Below, piece by piece: positions 9,675 through 18,456 of a stretch of DNA of 64,000 nucleotides (positions within the stretch are counted from its first letter, which is position 1; every line of letters starts with the position of its first letter). The translations under genes and the position numbers were made by a program. Source of the DNA: Methylobacterium nodulans ORS 2060 (GTDB lineage Bacteria > Pseudomonadota > Alphaproteobacteria > Rhizobiales > Beijerinckiaceae); NCBI RefSeq assembly GCF_000022085.1, contig NC_011894.1:6929001-6993000 (forward strand). The letters are read 5' to 3'. A model generated the notes under the pieces. It did no database searches and was not told the DNA's origin. It was given only the letters and a program-made list of their open reading frames with translations.

Positions 9675-11231
9675 ATGCGGGTTTGCTTCCACTTGGATCC
9701 TTCACGGCTCTTCCGCTGGCATCTCTGGCTGGCCGAGAGCCTTGCGGCTGTGCCGGGCTGTGAGGTCTCGTGCACCTTCGCGAGCGAGCGCCATCCCTTG
9801 CCTCGGGCTTGTCGGCTCGTCTTCGAGCTGGAGCGGCTGATCTATCGTTTCTGCGACGGCGGAGCCGTCGACGTAGCGTCGGCCGCCGCCCTGCCGGCTG
9901 AAGCGGGCTGGCATGAACCCTTCGACGTGCTGATCGACTTCGCGACCCAGGAGACGATTCCCCCGAGCCGGCGCGTGCTGCGGCCCCTGTTCAACGGGGT
10001 GCCGGGCGAAATCGGGATCGTTGCAGCCCTGCTCGACAGCCAGAGCTTTCGGCTCGACGTTTATGACACCGACCGTCCACAACGGCCCTGGACCGCGCAT
10101 CCGGCCGTCCGTGATCGACGCATCCTTGCGGCCGGTCTGGATGCTGTCCTCTCCTGTGCTGTCGAACTGCTCACCAAGGTCGTGCGTGAGCCCCCGGGCG
10201 CCTCTGCGGGGATGGCACCAGGGCGCGCCCCCACGACGGTACCCGTCAGAGCGATCTCGGTGCTGACCCATGCCATGGGTACGGTCGCCACAAAGACGGT
10301 CCGATTGCTCGGGCTCCTGGCAAGCGGCGGAGAGACCTGGACCGTCGGCTGGCGCTTCGACTGCGGATCGTCGCTGCTCGATCAGGGCCAAGCCGAGTTC
10401 CGCGTCCTGCCGGGCGACGCCCGGCGCTACTTCGCCGATCCCTTCCCGTTCGAGCACGGCGGCGAGCACTACCTGTTCATGGAGGAATACCCGTACCGCA
10501 GCGGCCGTGGCTGCATCGCCGTCGCGAAGGTGGATCGAACAGGGATCATCAGCCCCCCCCGGACCGTCCTGGAGGAGCCGTACCACCTCTCTTACCCGTT
10601 CGTATTCGAGCACGACGGGCAGATTTGGATGATCCCCGAATCCGGAGCGGCAAAGACTGTCACCTTGTATCGGGCGGACCCGTTCCCCGATCGGTGGACG
10701 CGGGAGGCCACTCTGCTCGAAGGCATCGAAGGCTACGACGCCACCCTTCTGCCCGAACGCGACCAGTTTTGGCTGTTCGTCAACCCGAAACTCTGGAGGT
10801 CAACCTCGTGGGACCTCCTGGCGCTGTTCCACGCGGACCGGCTCACCGGGCCATGGATCGCCCATCGCAACAATCCGGTCCTGCTGAACGCTTGCTATGG
10901 CCGCTCGGCGGGGGCGATATTCGAGAGGGATGGGTACCGCTACCGACCGGTCCAAGACTGTTCCCGCGGCTATGGTGGGGCGGTCATGTTTTGTCGGATC
11001 CACGCGCTGACAGATATCGAGTTTACCCAGACACCGATCGGCCGGATGGAGTGCGGCTCGTTTGGATGCCACACGTACAACCGACGCTCCGGTCTCGAAG
11101 TGATCGACCTGTTTCGATCGGTCCGGAGTAACGGTGAGGTGACGGCCTCCTATCGGCCGCTGACTGCAGATGGAAGTTCCTCCCCGGACCAGCACGGTAC
11201 TCACCTGGGGGTACCTCTTCTGGGGACATAA
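9675..11231 (+). CDS. GINT1-like beta-propeller glycosyltransferase-family protein
   Basis: 518 residues in two parts. Residues 1 to about 190 resemble the formyltransferase-like N-terminal half seen in related bacterial proteins, with a variable, low-similarity core. From about residue 220, repeated blades (WTVGWRFD, YFADPFPFEHGGEHYLFMEEY, LSYPFVFEHDGQIWMIPES, YDATLLPERDQFWLFVN) match the five-bladed propeller found in glucosamine inositolphosphorylceramide transferase (GINT1) relatives and related to GH43 folds. A role in glycan or glycolipid transfer is inferred. It is the last gene of the 7186-11231 operon and is followed by a hairpin terminator. Confidence 0.6.
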   Translation: MRVCFHLDPSRLFRWHLWLAESLAAVPGCEVSCTFASERHPLPRACRLVFELERLIYRFCDGGAVDVASAAALPAEAGWHEPFDVLIDFATQETIPPSRRVLRPLFNGVPGEIGIVAALLDSQSFRLDVYDTDRPQRPWTAHPAVRDRRILAAGLDAVLSCAVELLTKVVREPPGASAGMAPGRAPTTVPVRAISVLTHAMGTVATKTVRLLGLLASGGETWTVGWRFDCGSSLLDQGQAEFRVLPGDARRYFADPFPFEHGGEHYLFMEEYPYRSGRGCIAVAKVDRTGIISPPRTVLEEPYHLSYPFVFEHDGQIWMIPESGAAKTVTLYRADPFPDRWTREATLLEGIEGYDATLLPERDQFWLFVNPKLWRSTSWDLLALFHADRLTGPWIAHRNNPVLLNACYGRSAGAIFERDGYRYRPVQDCSRGYGGAVMFCRIHALTDIEFTQTPIGRMECGSFGCHTYNRRSGLEVIDLFRSVRSNGEVTASYRPLTADGSSSPDQHGTHLGVPLLGT

Positions 11232-11232
11232 A

Positions 11233-11256
11233 GGCCGGGTCTCCCCGGCCCCTCTT
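11233..11256. terminator. Bidirectional hairpin between converging genes
   Basis: GGCCGGG at 11233-11239 pairs with CCCGGCC at 11244-11250 over a 4-base loop. CCTCTT follows on the plus strand and TTT on the minus strand. It separates the propeller gene from the RTX tail on the other strand. Confidence 0.6.
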
Positions 11257-11261
11257 GCGCC

Positions 11262-11397
11262 TTACAGGTGGAACAGGTCCCAGTAAGTCAGCGGTGTGCC
11301 GGCGGCGAGCTGGACGAATTGCACCTGGACCAGCGGGCCGTGGCCGTCCGGGTCATAAGATAGCTCGCCAGCCGTCTGGTCGTGGATGATGTGCTCT
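11262..11397 (-). pseudogene. C-terminal fragment of an RTX protein
   Basis: On the minus strand, about 44 codons ending with a TAA at 11262 read HIIHDQTAGELSYDPDG, VQFVQLAAGTPLTYWDLF and so on. This closely parallels the tail of the RTX protein at 1-417 (QLAAGTPLSASNLF). Coding stops near 11397, where sequence associated with a decayed transposase begins, so the rest of the gene was lost by insertion or deletion. It is too short for ordinary gene finders. Confidence 0.75.
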
Positions 11398-11614
11398 GAC
11401 GCTAAGCCGGCGCATTGGCGAAAGTTCGACGCCAATGGTCCTCGTCAGCGGAGCGAAACATCGTCTGCGTGCCTAATACGAAGCGGCATTGACGGCGACT
11501 GTAGCGCGGCGATCTGGATGAGAGCGCGCATTGCCTCGCCTGAAATGCTCCCCGACGCTGGATCGTTGCCTCATCTGGTTTGCTCCCCACCACGGATCGG
11601 CGGTGGAGGCGACG

Positions 11615-12318
11615 ATGAGGCGGGTGGGCATGGCAACGCGCGATGAACTGCTGGCCGCCGTGGCGGCGCGTTACCGGAGTAGTTCACGCGCGGACAAGAC
11701 GCGCATCCTCGACGAGTTCGCCGCTGTGACCGGCCACCATCGCAAGCACGCCATGCGACTGCTTCGGACCGCTCCGTCCGGGCCGGTGCCGGCGGCGCGC
11801 GAGCGCCGGCGGCTCTACGGCGAAGCGGTTCGCGAGGCGCTGATCGTGCTCTGGGAGGCCGCCAACCGGATCTACGGCAAGCGGCTCAAGGCGCTCATCC
11901 CCACGCTCGGGCCTGCGATGGAGCGCCACGGCCATCTCGCGCTTGCCCCAAGATCAAGGCAGTCCTCCTGGCGATCAGTGCGGCGACCATCGATCGGGCT
12001 CTGCGGCCGCAGCGGGAGCGGGCTGCGGGGGATCGCGTCGGCGCGGGACCGCCTCGACGATCCGCCGCTCGATCCCGGTGCGGACCTTCGCCGACTGGGG
12101 CAATCCGCCGCCCGGCTTCGTCGAGGCCGACCTCGTCGCCCATTCCGGCCCGAGCGTGAGCGGCGCCTTCGTGCAGACACTGGTACTGACCGACATCGCC
12201 ACCGGCTGGACGAGTGTGCGCCACTCCTCATGCGCGAGCAGACGCTGCTGGTGGGCGTTCTCGGAGAGCTGCGTCGGCTGATGCCCTTTCCGCTCCTGGG
12301 CCTCGATGTCGATAACGT
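11615..12318 (+). pseudogene. Integrase-core transposase, frameshifted and truncated
   Basis: The first 110 codons (ATRDELLAAVAARYRSSSRA, VTGHHRKHAMRLLR, RIYGKRLKALIPTL) form the N-terminal part of an rve-type transposase (ISNCY- or IS481-like). The frame changes near 11945 and again near 12200. VEADLVAHSGPSVSGAFV and TLVLTDIATGWTECAPL show the first catalytic Asp, and LLGLDVDN the second, where sequence similarity stops. The third acidic residue and the C-terminus are gone. The 110 bp up to the acyltransferase are unassigned. Confidence 0.7.
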
Positions 12319-12427
12319 CCTACGTAGCGAGGGGCGACAGCGGGCCGGACAACATCCGGACGGACATTGGTCGACGTGGTTGGGGGCTGACGCCGCTCGA
12401 CCAACCCGGCCGCGGCTATCGGATGGG

Positions 12428-13558
12428 CTATTTAAGGCGGCCCCACGCAGGCAATGGCATCCATCTGATCCGCGATCCTCGAGCCAGTGCGGAGATCGGC
12501 CGCTCGATAGTCCGATAGAATACAATGCCGAACAGATTCGACAGCAGCAGCGCCACCAGTACAAAGAACACGGCGGTCACTGTCGTGATTGGGAATACCA
12601 TTTTCAGCGCTACGACGATGAAGTTGTGGAACAGATACGTGCTGTACGATGCATCACCCAGCGCCTCAGCAATGATTTCAAACCTACCACCCGATGTGGG
12701 CGCGGCCGATGCGGGCGCGGCGAATGCGCACGCCGCAACAGCCAGTGCGCCAGTTATCCAGATCGAGATGACTTGCGGAAATGGAAGACGCGACGGGATC
12801 CGAAAAAAGATGTTTACAATGATCTGCACCACAATTAGCGCCAGCGCGATCCAAAATGGATAGCGGAGAACAAAACGTCCCCCCAAGTGCATTCTCAACA
12901 CGCCGATCGCCATACCAGCTGAAAACAGCAGGATTATCGGATCGGAGTAAAATGTGAATACTGTCTGAGCCGGCGTACTGTCGGAGAGCGGTTTCACCAA
13001 TGATCCCGCCGCGACGATAGTACAAAATACGAGAAACACACCTACCAAACCAATTCGCCGGGGCAAGATCAACGCAATGGTAAACAAGGTATAAAAGAAC
13101 ATCTCGTAATTGAGCGTCCATCCCTGCCCGAGAACGGGCTGCATGTCCAGAAAGGAATTAGTCGGGTAAGGAATAAAAATTAGGGACTTAACTAATTCTA
13201 TTGCTGAGGGTTCTCGGGAGAGAGTAGCAATCTGGGAGAGAGTAGCAATCTGATAGAGCGCGAATGCGACAAATGTGGCAATCCAATAGGTCGGAACAAT
13301 ACGAATAAGCCTGCGTCTAGCAAAGTATAAGGAATTTGAGAAGCTGCCAAAATCATGGTATGAAATATAAACCATGATAAACCCGCTGATGACGAAGAAT
13401 GTCGTCACCCCAAGTCCTCCAATACTGAAGCCTACCGGCCTAAACCACTCTGGCAGAATGCGGTGCTCGACGATAACATCCAATGCGTGGCTCAGGACGA
13501 CCAGCGAGGCGGCAATCCCGCGCAAAGCCTGGATGTGATGATTCCTCGACATGATCAT
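12428..13558 (-). CDS. Acyltransferase 3 family membrane protein (ExoZ-like)
   Basis: 376 residues with about ten membrane segments. The N-terminal HIQALRGIAASLVVLSHALD carries the conserved arginine and catalytic-type histidine of the acyltransferase 3 (OafA/ExoZ/NodX) family. FFVISGFIMVYISY and ARRRLIRIVPTYW are further family marks. It probably adds acetyl or other acyl groups to exopolysaccharide at the inner membrane. A good ribosome site (GGAGG, 7 bases) precedes the start at 13558. An in-frame duplication of six residues (QIATLS twice) occurs in the loop near residue 105. The gene is AT-richer than its surroundings and sits beside a dead transposase. Confidence 0.85.
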   Translation of the reverse strand: MIMSRNHHIQALRGIAASLVVLSHALDVIVEHRILPEWFRPVGFSIGGLGVTTFFVISGFIMVYISYHDFGSFSNSLYFARRRLIRIVPTYWIATFVAFALYQIATLSQIATLSREPSAIELVKSLIFIPYPTNSFLDMQPVLGQGWTLNYEMFFYTLFTIALILPRRIGLVGVFLVFCTIVAAGSLVKPLSDSTPAQTVFTFYSDPIILLFSAGMAIGVLRMHLGGRFVLRYPFWIALALIVVQIIVNIFFRIPSRLPFPQVISIWITGALAVAACAFAAPASAAPTSGGRFEIIAEALGDASYSTYLFHNFIVVALKMVFPITTVTAVFFVLVALLLSNLFGIVFYRTIERPISALARGSRIRWMPLPAWGRLK

Positions 13559-13575
13559 AGTTTAGCCTCCACCTG

Positions 13576-14034
13576 CTAGCCGGTCGCCGATCCCGAACAG
13601 GACTGCTGACGATGCGTCCGCCGCTGGTCTGACAGTCTCGGGGAGGTCGGCGATGTCGGTGCCACCGCGGCGGCATTCGGGGCGGCGCTGGGTTGGAGCG
13701 GGGCGGCGCCCGGCGCATCGTGCCGGCACGGTCCCGCGGGTGGATCCGGCCGCAGCTTGAGCTTGAGCCGGCTGGTCGTGCTTGGCACGGGCAACGGCAA
13801 CGGCCTTCTGCATCGCGTTCGCACTGCGGATTCCATGGATCCGCAGACGGCCTTGATGGGTTCCGCTGATCCCACTGATCCAGAGACAACCCTGATCGGC
13901 TCCCGGTATCTAACCGCTCCCGCACTCAGGACGGCGATCCTAGAGACCCCCAAGACGAGCAGGGCGAGCCTCCTTCCTCTGGGGGAATTCGGGGTTCGTG
14001 AGCTTACCAGTTCGAAGTTGTCTTGCGCGTCCAT
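13576..14034 (-). CDS. Hypothetical proline-rich single-pass membrane protein
   Basis: A possible 152-residue protein; no family recognised. After a short polar N-terminus (MDAQDNFELVSSRTPNS) there is one hydrophobic stretch (LALLVLGVSRIAVLSAGAV). A repeated segment follows (EPIRVVSGSVGSA, EPIKAVCGSMESA), then a proline/alanine-rich tail. The shape resembles small periplasm-facing proteins, but codon evidence is not decisive and another minus-strand frame overlaps. It may be the N-terminal stub of a longer lost gene. It lies just upstream of the acyltransferase on the same strand. Confidence 0.35.
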   Translation of the reverse strand: MDAQDNFELVSSRTPNSPRGRRLALLVLGVSRIAVLSAGAVRYREPIRVVSGSVGSAEPIKAVCGSMESAVRTRCRRPLPLPVPSTTSRLKLKLRPDPPAGPCRHDAPGAAPLQPSAAPNAAAVAPTSPTSPRLSDQRRTHRQQSCSGSATG

Positions 14035-14389
14035 TGCGCGTGCCCCTCCATTTCAATGGCATCCATCCCGTCCCGGACAGGTCACCCTGGCCACCGGGTG
14101 GCAAGCGTTGAACGACAACAATGGAACGACAAGCAAGGCTTTGCTTTTGCTATCGTGATCGTTCAATGGCAATGGCACAATCATCCTTTTGGGGGCACTC
14201 AGCAGGGCGCTGGAACGCCGTTCCAAAGTTGCTCTTCATCGGTCGTGATGGAGCGCCGGCGTGATCGCTGTCGAGAAGAGGCTCGGCAAGTTCGGGTGCC
14301 GCTATGAAGAAGTGGCTCAACGCAAGCCTGAACTGATCTCGCCCTCGCGATCACGCGAGTACATTCGCGGCGGCAAGCGCGGCTGATTT

Positions 14390-14695
14390 GTCAATGTGCT
14401 CGATCTCGTCAACAATCTCGAAAATCTCGAAGCCGAAGCCCGCGCCGAACGCGAGGGCCGTATGGCCGACTACCTGTCGCGCATGGACTTATACCGCCGT
14501 ACGTTCGTGCTGACGCGTTCTCCGCGCCACCCACATCTCGGCGCAACATGGTTCGTGTGAACGGATCAGGGCGAACGCGCGCCGGTATTAATCGTGCTCG
14601 ACGAGCTGGGCTATCTGCCCTTTGCCCCATCCGGGGCCAGCTGCTGTTCTATGTGATCAGCCTCCAAGCCTGCAGCTACATTTCTCAACGTATCA
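14390..14695 (+). pseudogene. IS21-type istB remnant
   Basis: Translation with frame changes gives VNVLDLVNNLENLEAEARAE, GRMADYLSRMD, then VLDELGYLPFAPSG and GQLLFYVIS. This is the Walker B part of the IS21 helper ATPase IstB. The Walker A half and the transposase istA are absent. Between 14035 and 14390 I see no gene. Confidence 0.6.
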
Positions 14696-14766
14696 TTAGG
14701 CTCATTGTGCTATTATCACTTGGAGCACCCAGGGAGCACCCTGGCAGGGTCGAAGAGGGTATCTAT

Positions 14767-14780
14767 AAAGGGGTACTCCC
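14767..14780. promoter_or_regulatory. GGGGTACTCCC motif upstream of the exporter gene
   Basis: AAAGGGGTACTCCC followed by AAGAGGGGAG, matching the motif at 6922-6937 in both the core and the G-rich block after it. It lies 102 bp before the exoF-like start. Confidence 0.35.
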
Positions 14781-14825
14781 AAGAGGGGAGTTGCCGTTTG
14801 GCCCCTTTGGGGCGAAGATCTAGTT

Positions 14826-14870
14826 AGGTACTTTCAGCTCTTGAAAGAGGTACTTTTCAGCTCTTGAAAG
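14826..14870. repeat. Two tandem copies of a 22/23-bp palindromic unit
   Basis: Units at 14826-14847 and 14848-14870 each read AGGTACTTT(T)CAGC then TCTTGAAAG. Each contains the inverted pair CTTTCA and TGAAAG five bases apart. The second unit ends 11 bases before the exporter start codon, so it overlaps the leader or ribosome site. An operator is likely. Confidence 0.55.
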
Positions 14871-14881
14871 GCGCCTTCAGC

Positions 14882-16558
14882 ATGGACCGTCAGGAACAAT
14901 CTGGCCAAGTCGATGAGACGCAAGCCGCGGAAGAGCGCCGAGGATCCTCCTGCTCGCGCTTGCGGCCGATGGCTCTGACTTTGGGCTTTTCCAGTGGGTT
15001 GGCGTTGGGAGCATTTGTCGCCGCGCACCCGGACCTCGTCCGGGACGCGTCCGGCCCCGCCCTGCAAAAAGTCCTGGACCGGATCTATGCGATTTCAGTC
15101 CTGCCAGAGACGGTGGGGGCCGCCAAGACGCTCGTGAGCGACAGGAAGTTGGTCTCCCCCGCCGCGGGTGTTGCACAGGCGCAGCCGACGGCTCGGCCTT
15201 CTTTGGTTCAAACGGCTTCGGCGGTCGCCAGCGATCCAGAAACGGCCGAGCCCACGGCCAAAGCCGTCGGTGCTGCCGCGAATCCGCCCGCCGGCACGCC
15301 GATCGGGGTCGGGGACCGCCTCAAGCTCGCCTTCTACGAGCGCCTCGACGTCGAGGAGGACAAGTGGGGCCGGGCGGCCTCCGCTATGAAGGGAATCCAG
15401 CAGCGGCCGGAGCTGAGCGGCGAATACGCGGTCCAGGAAGACGGCACCATTATGGTGCCGCTGCTCGGTCAGATCCCGGCCGCCGGACGCAGAACTGCCG
15501 AGATCCAGGCGGCTCTGGCCAAGGCCTTTTCACAGGCGCTGGGCCGAAAAGGGCTAGTCAACATCCTGGCCCTGGAGCGTTCTCCAGTTTACGTGCTTGG
15601 CCTGGTCAAGAACCCTGGCTCGTATAAGTACGCTTCGGGCATGACGGTCATGCACGCGCTGGCCCTGGCCGGCGGCCTCGAACGCGCCGGCATGGAGCCG
15701 TGGCAGAAACTTGAGGCGGTGCGCGAGGTTGAGAAGCGCAACGGGGCCACGCAGACCATTCTCAAGCTTCTGGCGCGGGTCGCCGTCCTCAGGGCAGAAC
15801 GCGACGGCACTCAGCCGAAAATTCCGCTCAAGCTGGTCGAGTTGATTGGCGCCTCCGAGGCCCGCAGTTTCATCAGTGGGGAGAGCGAACGCCGCAAAGC
15901 TATCGCGCAAACCCGCCGCAATCGGGAGGTGGCGATCGCCGCCGCCCTCGATGCAGAACGGCAGGCCCTGGACATGATGAAGGGCCGGCTGGGTCCGATC
16001 GATGATCTGGTCCGCCTACGGCAGGAGCGCGTCAACAGCATGAAGGCGCTCGTCAGCAGGAACATCCTGGCCAATACTGTGGTCAATCAGGTCCTGAGCG
16101 AGCTGAGCGACGCCGAGCAGCGGCGCCAGGAGGCCCTCAACCAATACAGCATGGCGAGTGCGCGCCTGTCGTCCCTGGAGCAGGAGGCCAACCGGATCCG
16201 CGCGGAGAACAAGTCGGATCTGCAAACCGAAATCGACGTGATCGAGCGCTCACTCACTGATGCCGAACGCGAGATAAACACCAGCCATGGCATTCTCTCT
16301 AGCTTGACGACCAGCCACATCGGGTCCGGCGGCCAGAAGGGCGTCACCTACGAGATCGTCCGCCAGACGGCAGCCGGGCCGATCTCCATCATGTCGGATG
16401 GCATGACGGTGCTTCAGCCCGGCGATCTCGTCAATGTCGACCGCAGCGCCGATTCTAAGGATGAGGCGCTGCCCTCCGAGCCCAATGTAGCCGTTCCGAC
16501 TAGCGACCAAGTCGACCTCCAGCCGCACCCCTCCCTGCCCGTGCGGCCTCGGACCTGA
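14882..16558 (+). CDS. Polysaccharide export protein, ExoF-like
   Basis: 558 residues. A membrane segment (ALTLGFSSGLALGAFVAA) near residue 30 is followed by a polysaccharide export (Poly_export/SLBB) domain: IGVGDRLKLAFYERLD, GEYAVQEDGTIMVPLLGQI, then VYVLGLVKNPGSYKYASGMTV. The second half (about 320-480) is a long charged coiled coil, as in rhizobial ExoF. Such proteins form or feed the export channel for exopolysaccharide across the envelope. The ATG at 14882 is used because an upstream TTG lies inside the palindromic repeat. Only short promoter motifs separate it from the IS21 remnant. Confidence 0.8.
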   Translation: MDRQEQSGQVDETQAAEERRGSSCSRLRPMALTLGFSSGLALGAFVAAHPDLVRDASGPALQKVLDRIYAISVLPETVGAAKTLVSDRKLVSPAAGVAQAQPTARPSLVQTASAVASDPETAEPTAKAVGAAANPPAGTPIGVGDRLKLAFYERLDVEEDKWGRAASAMKGIQQRPELSGEYAVQEDGTIMVPLLGQIPAAGRRTAEIQAALAKAFSQALGRKGLVNILALERSPVYVLGLVKNPGSYKYASGMTVMHALALAGGLERAGMEPWQKLEAVREVEKRNGATQTILKLLARVAVLRAERDGTQPKIPLKLVELIGASEARSFISGESERRKAIAQTRRNREVAIAAALDAERQALDMMKGRLGPIDDLVRLRQERVNSMKALVSRNILANTVVNQVLSELSDAEQRRQEALNQYSMASARLSSLEQEANRIRAENKSDLQTEIDVIERSLTDAEREINTSHGILSSLTTSHIGSGGQKGVTYEIVRQTAAGPISIMSDGMTVLQPGDLVNVDRSADSKDEALPSEPNVAVPTSDQVDLQPHPSLPVRPRT

Positions 16559-16645
16559 GCTGCGTTAGCGAGCCCGGACGACCTCTCCAACCTGTGCGCC
16601 TCACCGCGCACGGGTTCTTCCTGATGAGATGAGGAGTTCTGACGA

Positions 16646-17569
16646 ATGGCTGCCCTCTTGCACATTGCGTCCGCGGCGGAACGGCTTCGTATCTGGCTGC
16701 TGTCTCAAAAGTGGTTTACCAGCCATCTCCTGCCGGTGCTCCCGCGTTGGCTCCGGTGGGGCCTGCGGACGGTTTACCTCGCTCCCATCGACCTCATTGA
16801 TCGAGTAATGGGACGCAAGACCGGGGTGATGCCTCCTCGGTTGCACAACTGCTCCGGCGCCGTGATCGACTTCGAGGGCAGCGGCAAGGCTGCGATCAAG
16901 GCTCTGGAAGAGGTGGCCGGGCTCACCCCCTCCTCAAAGGTGTTGGATATCGGCTGCGGCTATGGACGGCTCGCCGCCGCCATGGCTGGATACCTCGACG
17001 CCCATGGGTCCTATGATGGCCTCGACATCATTCCGGACGCGATCCGCTGGTGCGAGGCCAACATCAAGAACTCGCACAGCAACCTCCACTTCCAACTCGC
17101 GGACGTGTACAATAAGGAATACAACCCGAAGGGCAGGTTACGCGCTGATCAATACCAGCTCCCATACGAAGACAACAGCTTCGACGTCATCGTGCTCGTC
17201 TCGGTGTTCACGCATATGGTTCCGTCCGAATTCAATCGTTATGTGTCCGAGATCGCGCGAGTGCTCAAGCCCACCGGACAGTGCGCCGCGAGTTACGCGC
17301 TGATTACCGACCAATCGCGCCGGCTTATGATGACCGCAACATCATCCTTGCAGTTCAAGCACTTCATGGGTACCCACTGGGTGATGAGCAAAAAGGTGCC
17401 AGAACTCGCGGTCGCCTTCGAGGAATCCTATGTCCGGGAGGTCTACGCAAAGAATGGACTCGTTTACGACTTCTATCCGGGCTACTGGTGCGGGCAACCT
17501 TCCCGGTGGGCCAGGGACTCAGGTACCGGGGAGCAGGATGTACTGGTGGCGCGACACGCTTCGACCTGA
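16646..17569 (+). CDS. Class I SAM-dependent methyltransferase
   Basis: 307 residues. The SAM motif I is KVLDIGCGYGRLAAAMAG near residue 95; YDGLDIIPDAIRWC follows as motif II, and FDVIVLVSVFTHM with EIARVLKPTG completes the fold. A hydrophobic N-terminal helix region (LLPVLPRWLRWGLRTVYLA) may hold it at the membrane. It probably methylates a sugar or lipid of the exported glycan. GAGGAG nine bases upstream supports the start. It is co-directional with the exporter (87 bp gap) and the next methyltransferase (35 bp gap). Confidence 0.8.
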   Translation: MAALLHIASAAERLRIWLLSQKWFTSHLLPVLPRWLRWGLRTVYLAPIDLIDRVMGRKTGVMPPRLHNCSGAVIDFEGSGKAAIKALEEVAGLTPSSKVLDIGCGYGRLAAAMAGYLDAHGSYDGLDIIPDAIRWCEANIKNSHSNLHFQLADVYNKEYNPKGRLRADQYQLPYEDNSFDVIVLVSVFTHMVPSEFNRYVSEIARVLKPTGQCAASYALITDQSRRLMMTATSSLQFKHFMGTHWVMSKKVPELAVAFEESYVREVYAKNGLVYDFYPGYWCGQPSRWARDSGTGEQDVLVARHAST

Positions 17570-17604
17570 GCGGTATCGAGGGCAAGCGGGAGACGACCGT
17601 CGTC

Positions 17605-18453
17605 ATGTTAAAACCGGACTATAGGTCCATTCAGAATCGGTTTGGCGACACACGATCTCCGGAGCGGTTGATCGCGCATTACGAACTTGAACGCAGGCTG
17701 GCCGACCGGCTGCGAGCCGCCTCGCGCGAGGATCGTGCTCAGCTCTATGCGGAAGTTTATGCCGAGCTGTTCGGCGGCCTCCCGGACCACCCTCAGAAAC
17801 ACGCCAATGCCGAGGTTCGAGCCAAAACTATAGCTGGGCAAGTGAGCCAGCTCAAGACACTCCTGACGCAGGAGTCGGTGTATCTCGAAGTGGGCTGCGG
17901 CACGGCTGCAGTGCCCTTCGCGCTGGCTTCCTCTGCCAAGGAGGTGCTCGGGCTTGATGTCACCGATGTCCTGATCGATTACACCTTCGCGCCTGCGAAC
18001 TTCCGCTTTGTCAGGACCAGCGGGGTCAAGGTCCCATTGCCCGATGCATCGATCGATCTCGCGCATTCGGATCAGCTCATGGAGCATCTGCATGTCGAGG
18101 ATGCTGAGGCGCAGCTCGCCGAGATCTACCGGGTTCTGAAGCCCGGCGGGCGCTACATCATGACGACACCGAGTCACATCACCGGCCCGCACGACATCTC
18201 GGTCTATTTCGACGACGTGGCGACCGGCTTCCACATGCGGGAATACGATTACGGGTCGATCGAAGCGATGCTGCGCCAAGCTGGGTTCCGGCGCATGCAG
18301 TTCCCGATCGTCGTGCGGGGACGCTGGCTGGTAACCGTGCCCTATCCCCTGTTGTGCGGCCTGGAGCGGGTGGTGGAACGGCTCCCGTCCCGGCTGCGCC
18401 AGCACCCGATTTCGCACCTGGTCATGGGCATTGTCGCGGTGGCGACGAAGTAG
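17605..18453 (+). CDS. Class I SAM-dependent methyltransferase
   Basis: 282 residues with a Methyltransf_11 core: YLEVGCGTAAVPFALA (motif I), VLGLDVTDVLIDY, SIDLAHSDQLMEHLHVEDA, EIYRVLKPGGRYIMTTPSH. The alpha-helical N-terminal 90 residues carry an HPQKHANAEVRAKT segment often seen in glycan-cluster methyltransferases. I start it at the ATG at 17605, since the open frame upstream runs inside the previous gene. It is the last gene of the exporter operon and converges on the acyltransferase at 18457 with only 3 bp between stops. Confidence 0.8.
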   Translation: MLKPDYRSIQNRFGDTRSPERLIAHYELERRLADRLRAASREDRAQLYAEVYAELFGGLPDHPQKHANAEVRAKTIAGQVSQLKTLLTQESVYLEVGCGTAAVPFALASSAKEVLGLDVTDVLIDYTFAPANFRFVRTSGVKVPLPDASIDLAHSDQLMEHLHVEDAEAQLAEIYRVLKPGGRYIMTTPSHITGPHDISVYFDDVATGFHMREYDYGSIEAMLRQAGFRRMQFPIVVRGRWLVTVPYPLLCGLERVVERLPSRLRQHPISHLVMGIVAVATK

Positions 18454-18456
18454 CCT

